Shown: positions 1 through 12,700 of the stretch, in pieces
Layout: the number at the start of each line of letters is the position of its first letter
Position numbering within the stretch: the first letter of the stretch is position 1
NCBI GenBank assembly: GCA_002221725.1
Contig: NJFT01000123.1
Span: forward strand, 1-64,000
Direction: 5' to 3'
DNA: 64,000 nt
Origin: Scedosporium boydii
Lineage: Eukaryota; Ascomycota; Sordariomycetes; Microascales; Microascaceae
Made by a program: the position numbers and the translations under genes
Notes under the pieces: generated by a model
Database searches by the model: none
Told to the model about the DNA's origin: nothing
The model's input: the letters and a program-made list of their open reading frames with translations, nothing else

Positions 1-204
1 TATGAGACCAGCAGCTGTAAGGCGGCAGAGTAGAATGGGATTGGGATGCAATACGGTGAGTCTGTGGATGTGGGATGGTGGGGGAGTGAGATGATGGGAA
101 AGAGATGAGCGGAGGGCCCGGAGAGCAGGCGAGCTCGCCCGAACCCTCCCCGGAGTCCGGGATTGAGCTGTTTTCTGGCCGGCAGACGACACTCCCGGCT
201 GCAT
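1..204 (-). CDS. Possible 5' end of a gene running off the left edge
   Basis: An ATG at 204 opens a frame that stays open for 68 codons to the edge of the window on the minus strand. The predicted start is rich in Arg, Ser, Ala, Pro and Leu and has no Asp or Glu, which would fit a mitochondrial targeting presequence. An alternative is a short 5' exon, because a GT...CTTACAG pair could splice out about 45 nt close to the edge. The product is not recognisable. The composition could also be that of a GC-rich 5' leader translated by chance, so this is a weak call. Confidence 0.3.
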   Translation of the reverse strand, partial: MQPGVSSAGQKTAQSRTPGRVRASSPALRALRSSLSHHLTPPPSHIHRLTVLHPNPILLCRLTAAGLI

Positions 205-1661
205 GTTGAGTGGGAAAAAAAGGCAGGAGGTTTTGAGGATTTTGGTTTTCGAGGAGTCCTGTCGGCCCGTTTAGAGCTTGGTTGTGTGGGGTTGGGAGCT
301 GCGAGTGAAGTTGGGAAGGGAACATGACAGTTTTTCTGCATCGAACTGGGCCGTCGAGCTGCGAGCCGAGGGGGGCGTATACAGATCCCAGATGCACGCG
401 AGGTTGGATAGCTTAGTGGGTTGAGGGGGAGGGAGGGGGGAGAAAGTGTAGGTAGGTGGCTTCTGGGGGACAAGAGCGGAGAAGGGGGGTTGGCAATGAT
501 GTGCAGCGTGGTACTCCGGGGTGATGTAGAGGGTTAAACAAGCGAGAGGTCTGTGTTGGTCGTTGCGGTGTAGTGATGGCGACCTCCCCGAAACCCTGGT
601 TTCTGCTTTCTTCCAGGATGTGGACTCATTTGATGTAGGAGGGGGGTTGGAGGAGGTGTATTTCTTTTGGCTCGGCTAGGCATAGACACAATCATGCAGA
701 GCACAGCCTGCAGTAGGCAGGAGAAGGACCATGGGGTGGAGATGGCATTTATCAGAGGCTCTTGTGCGTACATATATGTTCTAGAGTGGGTGGCTGATAT
801 AGCGTATGGTGCCATGTCTTCCACGCTAACAAGCCGGGCTGGGATAGCATAGGCCGGGTTTAACACATTAGGACTACAGGAGAGAGAGAGTAACAGTTTG
901 TTACGATTGGTAGTTCGAAGCTGTAGAAGAGTCTGTGAGAACGACGGGTATGAGGAAACGGACTGGTTTCAGCGAGGTCAATGATGAAGTGTACTAGGAG
1001 CCTGAGTCTAAGTTTCTAGCCTCCTTCTAAGGGCTCTTACGTTGATAGTGAAGATTCGGGACATGATGGAGATAAAGTCGACCAGGCTTGGTGAAGATGA
1101 GATTTGAGCCTTTGGGCCAGGATTATAGTAAAAGTGTGTAACGGCTGAGTTTGCACATTTGATGCGTTTGACGATTCCCGGGGATTCGGTGATGCAGCTC
1201 AACCTAGATACACTCCTCTCACCTCCCTCACGAGAGTCTAAGTGATATCTGTCTCTAGAGCTTCTTGTATAGTTTCTTCACCGTGTCGGTAAAAGTAGAA
1301 TACTGCTGGTATTGGAAAACTAGCTGCTTGAGATGGGACACTGGTCCAGTTCACTGTTGGGGATATCATTTGTCTGGATTTGACCAAGGCTATCAACTTG
1401 GGAAATATTGAACAGAACAAAGGCGATAGACAACCCGCTCCGGCTCCGGAACTCAATCGACTCTCTCTATCCACAATATCACGTCTATATATATGTGTGT
1501 TCTCTTCTAGACTTCATCTCTCCTCTTCTGCAGTAAGGGCGTGGAATGCCAAATCATCTAGGAGATTTAACCTCTCTAGGTATTGATATGACCTCGTTCT
1601 ACACACCAAAAGTATTCATAAGTCGTCATAAAAGCAACGCAGTCAGGGAAACTCAACAAAG
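205..1661. other. Intergenic, no gene seen
   Basis: About 1.5 kb between the possible left-edge gene and the 3' end of the transporter gene. It includes a G-rich stretch near 422-440 and short overlapping open frames on both strands that lack coding-like composition. It probably holds the promoter of the leftward gene and the 3' UTR of the transporter. No structural RNA was recognised. Confidence 0.5.
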
Positions 1662-4410
1662 TCAAGGACTTCCCCCATCTCCCTGACTCAATCTAGCTTC
1701 ACTACCATCGCCGTCCCCTCTCCCCCGCGAGATTGACCTCACATGCCTCCGCCTCGTTACCGTCTCCCTCATCGAGTCCCGACTCTTTCTTGACTCACTA
1801 GGATAAGCAGATATGCCCTCTTCATGCTGCCCTGACCCATGGCGGACTGCACTACCTAACAGTCCTCCCACACCATGATGAGACTCAGAGGCCTTCTTAT
1901 CAAGCCTACCTCCACCCGAGGCATCCGAGTCATACGCATCAAGGCCGTGAATCCCTCCACAACTCTCCATAGTGAACGGAGAAGCTGTAGGTTCATCAAG
2001 GACACTCAACTCCTCCTCGGTAAACCACCTAGGCAAGAGAAGCGTGCGCACCGGGATGAGCGCCATGATGAACACGGGGAACCCCACGGCGGCGATAGTC
2101 TGCGTGATGGCAAAAGTAGCACCGAAGCCGACGAGCTCGACGGCGACGAAGAACCAGACGGCGCGGCGGCGGCGAATCTTGAGGAGCTGGTGGTTCGGGG
2201 GCGTGAGGGCCTTGTCGCGCCCGAGGAAGAGCAACTTGTTCGTGATGCCATTAGCCTCGAGGGCCTGGATGCCCATGACGAAGAAGAGGCCCGCGAGGAC
2301 GCCGTGGGGGACGAGGTGCAGGCAGACGAGGAGTGGGCCCGTCATGGTGCCGAGGGTTAGGAGGCCCTGGGCTAGGTTGGAAAAGCGCTGCTCGACGACG
2401 TGGGTGGTTTCTGTCACGAGGTGGCCGGGTCTGTGCTCGCCTTTTTCATCGACGGCCTGGACGGTCCTGGTCACGCAGAGGGATTCGGTGTGGAAGGGGG
2501 CTTGGGGGATCAGGCCGTTGGGAAAGGGAAGGCCGAGGATTCCAGCGACGCCGGTGGTGAGTCCAAGGAGGAAGAAGTCCCAGTGGAAGCCGGCGGGCTT
2601 CTTCAAAGGGAATTCGGTGCCCTGGGCAATCAGGGAAGAGACTGCAGAGATTGTTGGTTAATCGCCAAAGTTGCGTCTGTCTGGAAAGGGATTTTTTTTT
2701 TTTCAGCCCCTTAGAGCGGAAGAGATAGATTTACTCACCATTGTGGTCAAACCAAAACAAGATAGTCAAGAGAATAGCAAATGGAGCAGCCAGGAAGGCT
2801 TGGCCGACCGTGACATCCCTCGGATCAACGATCCAATTGGGGCGACTGGTAGGCATAAACGCGATCCCCGTAGGAAGGACTTCCAGATCTTTGACGTCGT
2901 TCATCCGACCAATGTGGACGAAGCCGGTGAAGAAAATGAGGGTAAGCGGAGTGCCATAGTCCTTGAGGAAGACGCGAATAGTGTGCGTGAAGAGACTGCT
3001 CCCGCCGAGCTCGCCGCAGAGGTAGGCGACCATGAAGACGAGCAGAGCAGCTACGATGGAGAGGTAGAAGGTCTCGCCGCTGCCGAGACGCTCGAGGACT
3101 TGGATTCCCTTTTGAAGATAGATAAAGGCGACGTAGAAGCCGAAGATGTCGCAGGGAAAGCGGGTGACATATTTGAGAAGGTTACAAGAGTTGGTTACTG
3201 CGAGTATCCAGTGGAAGATCAAAGACCAGCTGTCCGAGAGTCAGTAAAAAAACAGTCACCTACGACTTAGAAGTTCAGAAATATCTAGAGAAAGGAACAC
3301 TTACATCCCGATCCAACACATGAAAGCCATATAGTTCACCCCAGTTGGTCTCATTATGTCGTATACCGTGCTAGAAATCCATGTGTAAGTGATTTAGATC
3401 GCAGCCACATGTTTGATTCGGCGTAGATTAAGGAGATAATACTAGTTGAAGACGGTAATGGGCCCTGGATTGAATATTAGAAGCCTGTTCTCTCTAGATG
3501 ACTCTCAGACAGCTAGCAGCGACTTACCCGTCACGCCGACAATGACCAAAGGCTGGGCGGCAAAGAGAGAGAAGACAACGGCACCTAGAACGGAGGCCAG
3601 CAGGACTTCGTTGACACCGTAGTTGGAATCCGTACTCGTAAACATGTCGAGGGAGAAGGCAAGGGCCGGTAATATGCTACGAAATGGTGGGCGCATACTT
3701 TGTCAGTGTTGCGTGAAAGGACGCGAAATATGTATAGGCTATTATGAAGATCGAGATGCTCATGACGAGGTATAAAGGAATTTAATGGGCATATAGCACT
3801 TCCTTGAGGCTTCGAGGTTGATCAAGGGGTGACAGAAAAAGCATCGGGGGCAAGGTGGGTGTAAGTAGATCAACAGATCGACTCATCCGACGACGCAGGG
3901 CTTGAGACCATGTCTCACCAAAGGCTGTGTATAGTTGGGCAGTCACAGAAGCAGAATCCCGGTCCCCACGTGGGAAGGAGAAAAAAAGAAGAAAAAAAAA
4001 AACAAGCCATCAATGACGACAATTCATGCCAGACAGGCAGTGGTAGAGCACGTTCTCCAAGAGAGAATGGAAGCTCGGATGATACAGTCAAAAAGGGGAA
4101 AGAGGATGAGAAAGTAAGGCAAAGAGAAATCAGGAGGGAAAGGCTCTTCATTCAAAGCTACATACTTGGCAAAATACATATAGATCGTGGCAGGCACAAC
4201 ACGATAGTCCCAGGCATCTTTCCAGTCGCTGGCGTAGTAGGGAGAACGGCGGCGGAGATCGTTGGCAATGCCGCTGAAAAGACGAATCTTCCACCAGCGG
4301 TCTTTCGCCGTGGCAGTGCGGCGCTTGGCATGACGCTCGACGTCCTGCTCACCGTCCTGGGGTTGCGGGTCGGCGACGACGGCCGGACGGGTCTCGTAGG
4401 CGGAGGTCAT
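1662..4410 (-). CDS. Bor1-type anion exchanger (SLC4/HCO3- transporter family)
   Basis: Predicted 650-residue multi-pass membrane transporter of the SLC4/Bor1 family. Yeast Bor1 exports borate at the plasma membrane; other members move bicarbonate. Exons on the minus strand: 4410-4166, 3676-3528, 3464-3443, 3370-3305, 3229-2739 and 2641-1662, total 1953 nt with a stop. Visible family features are a charged cytosolic N-terminus with WWKIRLFSGI near residue 40, a membrane entry reading YFANILPALAFSLDMF, the QPLVIVGVTGP turn, and many hydrophobic segments through the second half, including FHWDFFLLGLTTGVAGILG. The ATG at 4410 is followed by a polar region as in homologues. The first intron is 489 nt, much longer than the others, and exon 3 is only 22 nt. 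The C-terminal 110 residues are Ser/Gly/Arg-rich and probably cytosolic. Family assignment is firm; the substrate is inferred. Confidence 0.88.
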
Positions 4411-5058
4411 GATGGAGGAAGGGGCTCGGGTATATTAGGAAAGAAAATACAAAGAAGAGACAGAATTTAAGAAGATGAGGGGAACTAAAGTGTTCACGGC
4501 ATTTAGTTTCTCTAGACAAATCCTTCGCTTGTTCGCTTCCGCAGGAAAAAAAATTGGATCTTCAAGGTGCGGTGGCAATTTAGAGACTAGAAGTCAAAGA
4601 ACAAGGATGGAGAAACAACAAATCGACGCCGAAAACGGGCCTCTGGCCTTGCGGGGAAAGGAACTGGAAAGGTTACTTTCCTTTCCGGGTCCTTGGTTCG
4701 GATTCCACAAGACTTCAGCTTCCAGCAACAATTGAATAGAGAAAGAAGATGGATTTGATCAAAGAGAGTTGATACAACAATTGAAGCAAAACTTGGCAGC
4801 CATAGCCCCAAACCAAGACCCCGCGCCGGCACAGACTTCCCCATCAAGGCGGTGAGGCTCGCCGACCATTTAAACGCAACCTTGGCCTCACGCTGCAGCC
4901 AGAGGCTGGACGAGTTACTTCATCCACCGCCCTTCCACCCGCGGTCCAGAGGTAAATAGACCTCCGATCATTTCTTCAATGGTATGAAGAAGGGGACAAA
5001 ATTGAACAGAAGTCATATAAAAATCTCGTCTACTCACTCGCCGCCAAACCTCCCCCCC

Positions 5059-5119
5059 AAAAAAAAAAAAAAAAAAAAAAAATAAAAAAAATAAAATAAA
5101 ATAAAATAAAATAAAATAA
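5059..5119. repeat. Poly-A / (AAAAT)n microsatellite
   Basis: A run of more than 20 A residues is followed by repeated AAAAT pentamers. This is a simple-sequence tract in the intergenic region and is probably length-polymorphic. Confidence 0.9.
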
Positions 5120-5237
5120 CGCCAAAAACCGGACCTAGTACCGCGAAAGAAATACTAGAAATACCAGAATAAATATCAAGATGCATTAGATATCAAGGAC
5201 CTCACAATAGTCAAACGATCCAGACGCAGCAGCAGAA

Positions 5238-5256
5238 CTAGGGTTAGGGTTAGGCG
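5238..5256 (+). repeat. Short interstitial telomere-like repeat
   Basis: Two and a half units of GGGTTA (AGGGTTAGGGTTAGG) match the TTAGGG telomere repeat of filamentous ascomycetes. It is a short array in a non-subtelomeric, housekeeping context. Confidence 0.7.
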
Positions 5257-5862
5257 TATCGCTCTCTGATCTGTGTTGACCACCCAGATATCGAGACACT
5301 CACTCACTCTTTCGAGTCACCGATTCATGCGATTCAATCAAGTCTAATAGATCCTATCTACCTTTTCTGCCTCTCCGGGCTAAAGAGGCAGCATCATATA
5401 CACGCTTTCTGTTGCATCCGCTCCTCCAGCACGTCACCTCGCCTCCCCACGCGTTCTTTCAAGTAAGAGCGCAGGCCAAGCAGTCCTGCCCCTTTTCCCA
5501 ACACACCAACTAAATAACCTCCCTTCTCCCAGGTAGTAATACAAAAGTCTAAGCACATGAAGAGTTGGGAGGGAGAGAGGGAGTCCTCGTGAGAAACAAT
5601 GACCGAACAAAAGTACAAAAAGAAAGACGACAGACCGTACGAACAGTCGAGGTGAACATGTCTAGAGTAGTCGATGATGATGATTTTCAAGGCTTTTTTT
5701 TCTTTTCCTTTTAAATAGAGCGAAGAGTTGCTTAGGGGATGGACGCATTTCGTTGATCGGGGGCACCGTGCATAGCTGAATGGCTGGGTATATATGGTCG
5801 CCGAGGTGTCGGAGTCCACGTTTGCTAAAATTTTCCATGTATGCCATGTCATTGGCCGGACC

Positions 5863-8656
5863 TTACAACGGGGCGGGATCCTCCTTCTGAGTAGGCACGC
5901 TCGGAGGAGTATCTGTCTCCGATGTGGGGAACGGAGGCGTCACCTCCCCGGGCTTACCGCCAAAATACTTCTCGAACTCCTGGTGGTTATCGGGGAACGG
6001 TCGGGGGCCCAATAACCTCACGAGGTCATCGCGGGTGAGCATCTCCTTGCGCAACAGCTCCTCCGCCACGAGACCAATCTCCTTCTTCTTGGCGAGCAAG
6101 AGGTCCTTGGACATCTTGTATGCTTCGTTGACTATCCGCTTGACTTCGGCGTCGATCTGCTGGCCCGTCTCCTCGGCGAAGGGCTTCTGGAGCTGCTGGC
6201 CCTCATTCTCGAAGTGCACAGGGCCGACCTTGTCCGACATGCCCCACTGCGTCACCATCTTCGTGGCCATGAGCGTCACCTTCTTGAAGTCGTCGCTGGC
6301 ACCCGTCGTCACCGTAGGGAAGTGGATCTCCTCCGACACGCGCCCACCGAGCGTCATGGCCATGCGGTCCATGAGCTGGTGGACAGACATGAGGTAGGCA
6401 TCTTGAGGGAGGTATTGAGCGTATCCGAGAGCTCCTTGGCCTCGAGGAATAATGGATACTTTGAGCAGCGGGTCAGCGTCCTTGAGGAACCATCCGCAGA
6501 TAGCGTGTCCCGCCTCGTGGTAAGCCACCGTCTTCTTCTCCTCAGGTCGAAGCACTAGAGACTTCCTCTCGAGACCGCCAACGTGTCGTTCAATAGCCTG
6601 CTCAAAGTGCTTTAACGTTACTGAGTCGGCGTTGGCTCTCGCGGCTATAAAATATTACGTTAGCTCGAGATCAATGAGAGACAGGGGCACACTGTTTAAA
6701 ACTGGGAAGAAACATACCAATAAGCGCGGCTTCGTTGACGACGTAAGCGATATCGGCACCGGAGAAGCCAGGAGTAAGAGTAGCAAGACGACCCATAAGG
6801 TGCTCCTTGTCCTCGTGCGTGACAATCTTCTTGAGATGGACCTGGAAGATAGCCTCGCGGCCCTTTTGCGTAGGTCGATCAATGAAGATGTGCCTGTCGA
6901 ATCGACCGGGTCGCATGAGAGCCTTGTCGAGAACATCTGCGCGGTTAGTACCAGCGAGAACGACGACTTGGTCGGTCGTGTTGAAACCGTCCATCTCCGT
7001 CAGAATCTGGTTGAGCGTAGCCTCCCGCTCGTCGTTTCCTCCGCCAACTCGGGAATCCGTACGCGCTCGGCCAATAGCGTCGATTTCGTCGATAAAGATG
7101 ATGCAGGGGGCGTTCTTCCGCGCCGTCGCGAACAGGTCTCGCACTCGGGAAGGACCGACACCGACAAACATCTCCACGAATTCCGATCCGCTGACGCTGA
7201 AGAAGGGGACCTCGCACTCGCCGGCCGTGGCCTTGGCAAGAAGGGTCTTACCAGTACCGGGGGGACCGGCCAGAATGGCACCGCGGGGAATCTTGGCACC
7301 GAGCCTTCGGAACTTCTCGGGAGTCTTGAGGAAGCTGACAAACTCCATAATTTCCACCTTGGCCTCGTCCATGCCCGCGACATCTGAGAACTTGACCTTG
7401 ACGCCTGTCTCGTGGTTAAACTGCTTAGCTCGGCTCTTGCCAAATCCAAACATCTGGTTGCCGCCGCGGCCGCCCATCTGCCTCGTTGAGTACATGAGGA
7501 GACCGACGAGGAGGAGCGTAGGACCAAACGCTAGCACTAGATTGAGCCAAGGACTCTTGGTGGCGTACTTGACGGGGATACGCTCCGACGTGGGGATCTG
7601 TAGGTCATCCTGGGCGGCGTCTAGACGCTTCTCGAACGAGTCAAGAGATCCGATGGTGAAGAAGTACTGCACATTGGGATCAACAGACTGAGATCCCTGG
7701 TACACGGACCTCACCGCCTCCCGGTTTAGTTGCACTTCGACGCGGTTCTCGTAGACGATGAAGCGCTCGACCAAGCCCTTGTCCAAGAACATGCGCTGGA
7801 GCTCCTGCCACGTAATCTCCTTGCTGTCGCCAAAGACAAGCCTGTCGAGGAAAGGCGACAGGACGAACCAGGCGACAGCCATGATGATGTAGTCATTAAC
7901 CGAGAAAGGGCCAAACTTCTTAGAGAAGCCGCTTCCCTGGCCGTCTGACTGACCATCCTTGTTGTCCTTGTTTTGCCTGTCACCTCCCTGCTGCTGCGCC
8001 TTGGGTCCGCTAGCTTTCTGTTCTTCTTCCTTGGCCTGCAATTCCATGATCTTGATGGCCGTCTTGTGGATGAGGCGCGTAAACTTGAGGGCCTCCTTCA
8101 CCGTGGGGCCCTTTCCCTCCTTGGGGGCGCGTATCATGTCGATAAGCTCCTTTGGCGCGCCGTACTTCTCCAAGTCATTGATAAGCGACTTCAGCATACC
8201 AGCCTGTCCGACCGGCGCATAATCCACCGCCTTCTCCAGCGCCGCCTTGTCCTCCGGTGTTAACCGTACCCACCCTTCGGGAAGCTCCCTCGTCGTCGCG
8301 TTCTCTCCCTCTTTATTCGGCGTCTCGGTCGTATTTGTCCTTCCGTCCTCGGGTTGCTGCTGTTCCGGCGTCTTTTCCTGCTTTTGTCCTACATCCTTCC
8401 CCTCTTCGCCGCGTTTCCTCTCCTCTGGCTTCTTGCCATCCTCTCCAGGGGGGGTCGGAGGGGGTGTGGGAGGAGCGGTGGAATAAAACCGGGACCGACC
8501 ACGCACGCACGCCACCGACGCACCCGCGCCGAGCACCCGGCCCCTCGGTATCCTCGCAAACGACGCGGACGATGTTCGAAGTGGCGATGTCGAGAGGGCG
8601 AACGTCGATGACCTCGTGAGGCGGGCCAGCTGGCCCGCCCTGATTAATCTTGACAT
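5863..8656 (-). CDS. AFG3: Mitochondrial m-AAA protease subunit (Afg3/Yta12 family)
   Basis: ATP-dependent metalloprotease of the mitochondrial inner membrane that degrades misfolded membrane proteins and matures some substrates. Exons 8656-6718 and 6644-5863 join in phase (the split Ala codon G|CC) to give 906 residues. The first 60 residues are Arg/Ser-rich and lack acidic residues, as a presequence should. A Pro/Lys/Glu-rich linker follows, then two membrane segments (near [16 protein letters not shown] and [19 protein letters not shown]), the AAA module with Walker A GPPGTGKT at 464-471 and Walker B IIFIDEID near 519-526, the arginine finger region [10 protein letters not shown], and the zinc peptidase motif HEAGH at 689-693 in the second exon. 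Length and order are those of full m-AAA subunits. Fungi usually encode two paralogues; sequence flavour suggests Afg3 rather than Yta12, but this needs a tree. Confidence 0.93.
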
Positions 8657-9781
8657 TTGGGTCGGTGGTTCTGTCTGATGGGGGATGATATAGGGAGGCG
8701 AATCAAGAAGGATGGACTGAGATCAATTCGGAACGAAAGGAGAAAAAACCCTCCCAATTGGATATGTACAACTCTCCCCCCGTGAAGATCCCTCGCCGAG
8801 GTATATTTGAGGCCCGGCAAGATGAAAAAAGAAGAAAATGGGGGAGCGGGCGTTGGGATTGAAATGGAGGGTTGGTGAAAAGTGGAATGATGGTAATAAT
8901 GGGAAGGGGAAAAATCGTGACGCATCGGAGCTCCCAATTGACCGAGCTTTTTCCTCCCGGACTTTAGTTTTTTGGAAGGTGCTGGACAACGGTGGTTGGG
9001 TTGACCATAACTTCCCAATGTCGGGATGATTGGTAATGATAAATCATGTGACTTCGTTAAGCCGGGGTTCCCGGCGTGTGATGTCAGCACTTTGGGTGCC
9101 TGAAAATAATCGACAATGGAACAAACGCCCTCAATCCTTCTCATATTGAGCGGGGCCGCTGGTCTCGTTCTCAGCGTCTTGCTTCTCGTCTCCCAAGCTG
9201 CTAAGTCTTGGTGGTTGAGGATTCCCCACACTGCCTGGTCACAATAGCAAAGATCTGATGGGATGATCCCCGAATTTACTGTTCTCATAATCCCGACCTA
9301 CTGATACATACAAGCTTGAAACATCTTTCTACCAAAGAAAACGTAAAAGTCCAGAGGTTGTCTTGATACATTGGGGATACAAATCGGTAGTGAAGTAGAA
9401 AGCACACGTGAACTCAAAACCAGAACCCATGGGTAGCCATGTATCTACATCTAAATTAAGATCCATCGGGTAAGAACGAGACCAAAGCAGCGGAATTAGG
9501 TGTGTCCACAGGTTCCCCCAACTCCAAAAGGAAAAGGCCAAAAATACAAAAACGGAAAGAAATCTCAAAAAAAAAAATAAAGTGCCCGCAAATATCGTCA
9601 AGTCGTCACAAATATCTTCCAATGCCGTACCCTCGCTGTCCGATTTTCCCAACCCCTAAGTTCGATGCTCTATAAGTTGATCAGTCTGCTGGCCTTGCCC
9701 TCTTCCCCATTAGGCGGCCTCTTCGTTTTTGTCGTTGAATAGCGAATATTAGGATAGATGTCGGTATTATGACCGAGCGCG
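8657..9781. other. Intergenic, promoter of the protease and 3' UTR of the zinc-cluster gene
   Basis: About 1.1 kb between two minus-strand genes. A 214-codon minus-strand open frame that overlaps the start region of the protease (8644-9288) is out of frame with it and has low-complexity composition, so it looks like promoter or 5' UTR sequence. No RNA gene or repeat was recognised. Confidence 0.45.
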
Positions 9782-12700
9782 TCACATCGGTCTCTGGTTC
9801 GCACTAAAGTTCCCATTCTCCACGGTAGGGTAGGCGCCTCCACTCATTTCGGCCCATTCCCAATCTAGTGACATCGGAAGCGCGTAAAGGTCCTGTGGCA
9901 ATAGAGGTTGCTGGAATGGTATGCCCATATGCGGTGATTGAAGACCGTTCGGCGCAAATGCTGTTAGATCGTTGAAGTTGAAATCGCCTTCGGGTAGGTT
10001 GAACTCCTGGGGCCATCCGGCTGACGGAAGACCGGGTGAGGGCTCGTTCGCTACTGCCGACTTCATAGGCGCCAGGTTCCTAGCACCCCTTCTATCAGGC
10101 ATGTCTCCCGTAGGAGGTGGAGACCTCTGACTCGCCATACTCGACGCCAGTGGCGTTCCGTGCATCGTTGGCGTCAGCATATTCGTAATTCGCGGTGTTT
10201 GTGCCGCCGCCGATGGGGTCGGAGTGTTTGCCGTTGAGGTAGAGGTTGGCTCGTGGCTCTTGCGCTTACGGCGCGAATGCTGCTCCTTCTCTGCCTTCTC
10301 AATCACCTTTTTAGCGATGCGCTCAAATTCGGAGCAGACACCTAACATGCGGTGTACACCACCCGTCTCCGCCTCCTGGCCAAGCATGGAAAGGAAGTTG
10401 ACGACTAGATTCATCAGTTTTGTATCAGACTTGGCTCTCGGGTCGAGTGGATTCTGGAGAATGTTTCCAAAGAGTGTCATGAGCGCCGAGACGGGGAAGT
10501 ATAAAATAAGCCTTAAGAGATTCATGTTAGCTTTCAGATTTCTTTTTATTTTCATTCTCAAAGCTGTGCGTAGTGAGTGAGAGGAAGCTCACGTACCAAA
10601 CACAAGAGAAGTCTCCTTGAGGAATATACTTCAGCAGAGAAATCGAGGCACGAGCAGACGCGGTGCAGAGCGCAGCAGAAGAGAAGATCCTCGGGTTCAG
10701 AGGCCTCGAGTTGAGACCCTGGATAGCGTAGTTTGACAGCCGGCTGGTCCAGTAGCCGTGGTGAACAGACATGCGGTGAATGGTGGTCAGGCAGTTGTAG
10801 TAGGCGAAGTGGAGCATGACAACGTGCAGAATCAAAGGGGTGTGAGAAGCCTTGATTTCGTGCTCGGGCCGGAAGTCGATGGGAATCTTGTCCTTCCAGT
10901 CCTCGAGTTCCTTATCCAATTCGCCAATCGTGTTCAATAGCTCGCCTGCCGTCTGCTTCGTAGCCATGGTCGAGTACAGTCGCTTGTAGACCTTGCTCTC
11001 GATGCAAGCAAACTCGCACATGACCCTAAAGAGGTTCATCTTGCCCTTGCCATCGGCAAGCGGAATATTGCCAATGCCGTCTTCGGGGTCTTCGCTAGGC
11101 AATTCTACATTCATGTCATCGTCGTCTTGCGCCGGAGGTCGCCCGGAGCGGATACAGAGATCTTTGTCCAAGATGTAGGAAATCCAAAAGACCCGCTTTC
11201 GTTGCTCGATCTCTATCGGGTTAAGGTTAAAGCCGGTACCCTTCTTATGCAGGCCGATGCTGTGCGACAAGCGGATAGCCGTAGCGATCAGCAGGGTCGA
11301 GGGTTGCGGGTTGGGTGTGCCTTGCATGAAGGCGGCCATACCCAGTAGAGCCTGTACACTGAGAAGATCGTTGTTTCGCATAATCAGCTCGGAAAACACG
11401 CCCATGGCATTTTTGAGATAGGCCCAAGACTTTTCATCCTCCTCCTGCGGCACAAGGTTGCTCATAACACGAAGTCGGTGAGCAATGGCAAGAACTATGT
11501 TCAAACTCGCCCACCACCCAGATCCTTGGTATGGGTTGTCGGAATACTGCCTCTCAACTAGGTGCATAAACGTCGGTTGGTGGAAAAGCGGGAACATGCA
11601 GTTAAAGTTCTCGAAGTAGTCCTTGAGCAACGAGAGCGCCTCAGGCTTAGAGGGCAGAGGGCGGAAAATGGGCCGTTGGAAGAGGTCGCAGAAGATTTCC
11701 GGCTTCCAATTGGTCCACTTGTGATCGTCGAGAGAAACGTCCGAAATCATCTGCTGGAAAGATTCGTCTCCGGTCTTTTCATTGACCCACTGGATCCCCT
11801 TTGGCGAGAAGATGGAGAAACCTGATGACGAACCTATTTACGAGAGAGATGTTAGATGTATAAGACATCCTTCACGGCATGTCACCAAACAAATCAATGT
11901 TGATTTTCAAACCTACCAATATATCTCGTTTCACCACTTTGGTTGGTTACGAGTGAGCACATCATCTCAGAGAGAGCCTCGACTTCCTGTTCTTCCTCGG
12001 GAGGTTCTGAAGGAGCAACCGAGTTACGGTTTTCGGGATCCTTCTCCTTCATGGGCTCAGGCGAAGTCAATGCACTTTGGGGCGAGGAGCCGGTATCCCG
12101 ACCGGAGGTCGCCTGCGAGGGTGAAGTCGGGTTAGAAGTAGCCTGGGCCTGCCTCACTTGCTGGGTCTTCTCCGCCAGCCTCTTTTCGAGGGTACCCAGA
12201 TCCGTCGCGCCATCGTCATCGCCAAGGAGACCAGAAAGCCTCAAGAGGCTTTCCATGCGGCCTAGACGGTTCTCAAGACCTTCGATATATTTAGCGCTAC
12301 ATGGCTGTTAGTAAAAGTGCTAGAGAGAAAACGGAGAGAGCATGCATAGGCTTCTGCCGGATTAAAAGCCCATGCTTCACCACTAAGTGGCAGTACGTAC
12401 CCTTTGGGCGGGCTTCTCTTCTTCTCGACTTGTGTGAAAACGCAATCGGTCTTGTAGTTGAGACAATGGGTGCAGGCAGGCAGCTTGCCATCGCACTTGA
12501 TCTTCTTCTTCCGACACATGTCGCATGCCTGCAGAGCGGAACAAGGTATCTCATCAGCGCACCGTTCTCACTACCTCAACCCTGTAGTACGGGCCGGCAA
12601 GTAGAGCATGCGCTCTTCCCAGAGGATTACCTACCCTAGCGATTCGTCTCCTCTTAGCCTCATTGGCTTCGTCTAGTAGCGTTGCGGGGTCGGGAAACAT

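Larger units (their letters stand above)
4411..5862. other. Intergenic, promoter of the transporter and 3' UTR of the protease
   Basis: This stretch lies upstream of the transporter and downstream of the m-AAA protease, both on the minus strand. It holds an A-rich microsatellite (5059-5119) and a short telomere-like repeat (5238-5256), listed separately. A 152-codon open frame on the minus strand at 5394-5852 has poor coding character and lies where the protease 3' UTR should be. I see no gene. Confidence 0.5.

Noticed and set aside
1972..2661. 229-codon plus-strand frame over the transporter gene
   Set aside because: Antisense shadow of a well-supported membrane transporter exon.
8644..9288. 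214-codon frame overlapping the start of the m-AAA gene
   Set aside because: Out of frame with the protease start and low complexity; the protease assignment is certain.
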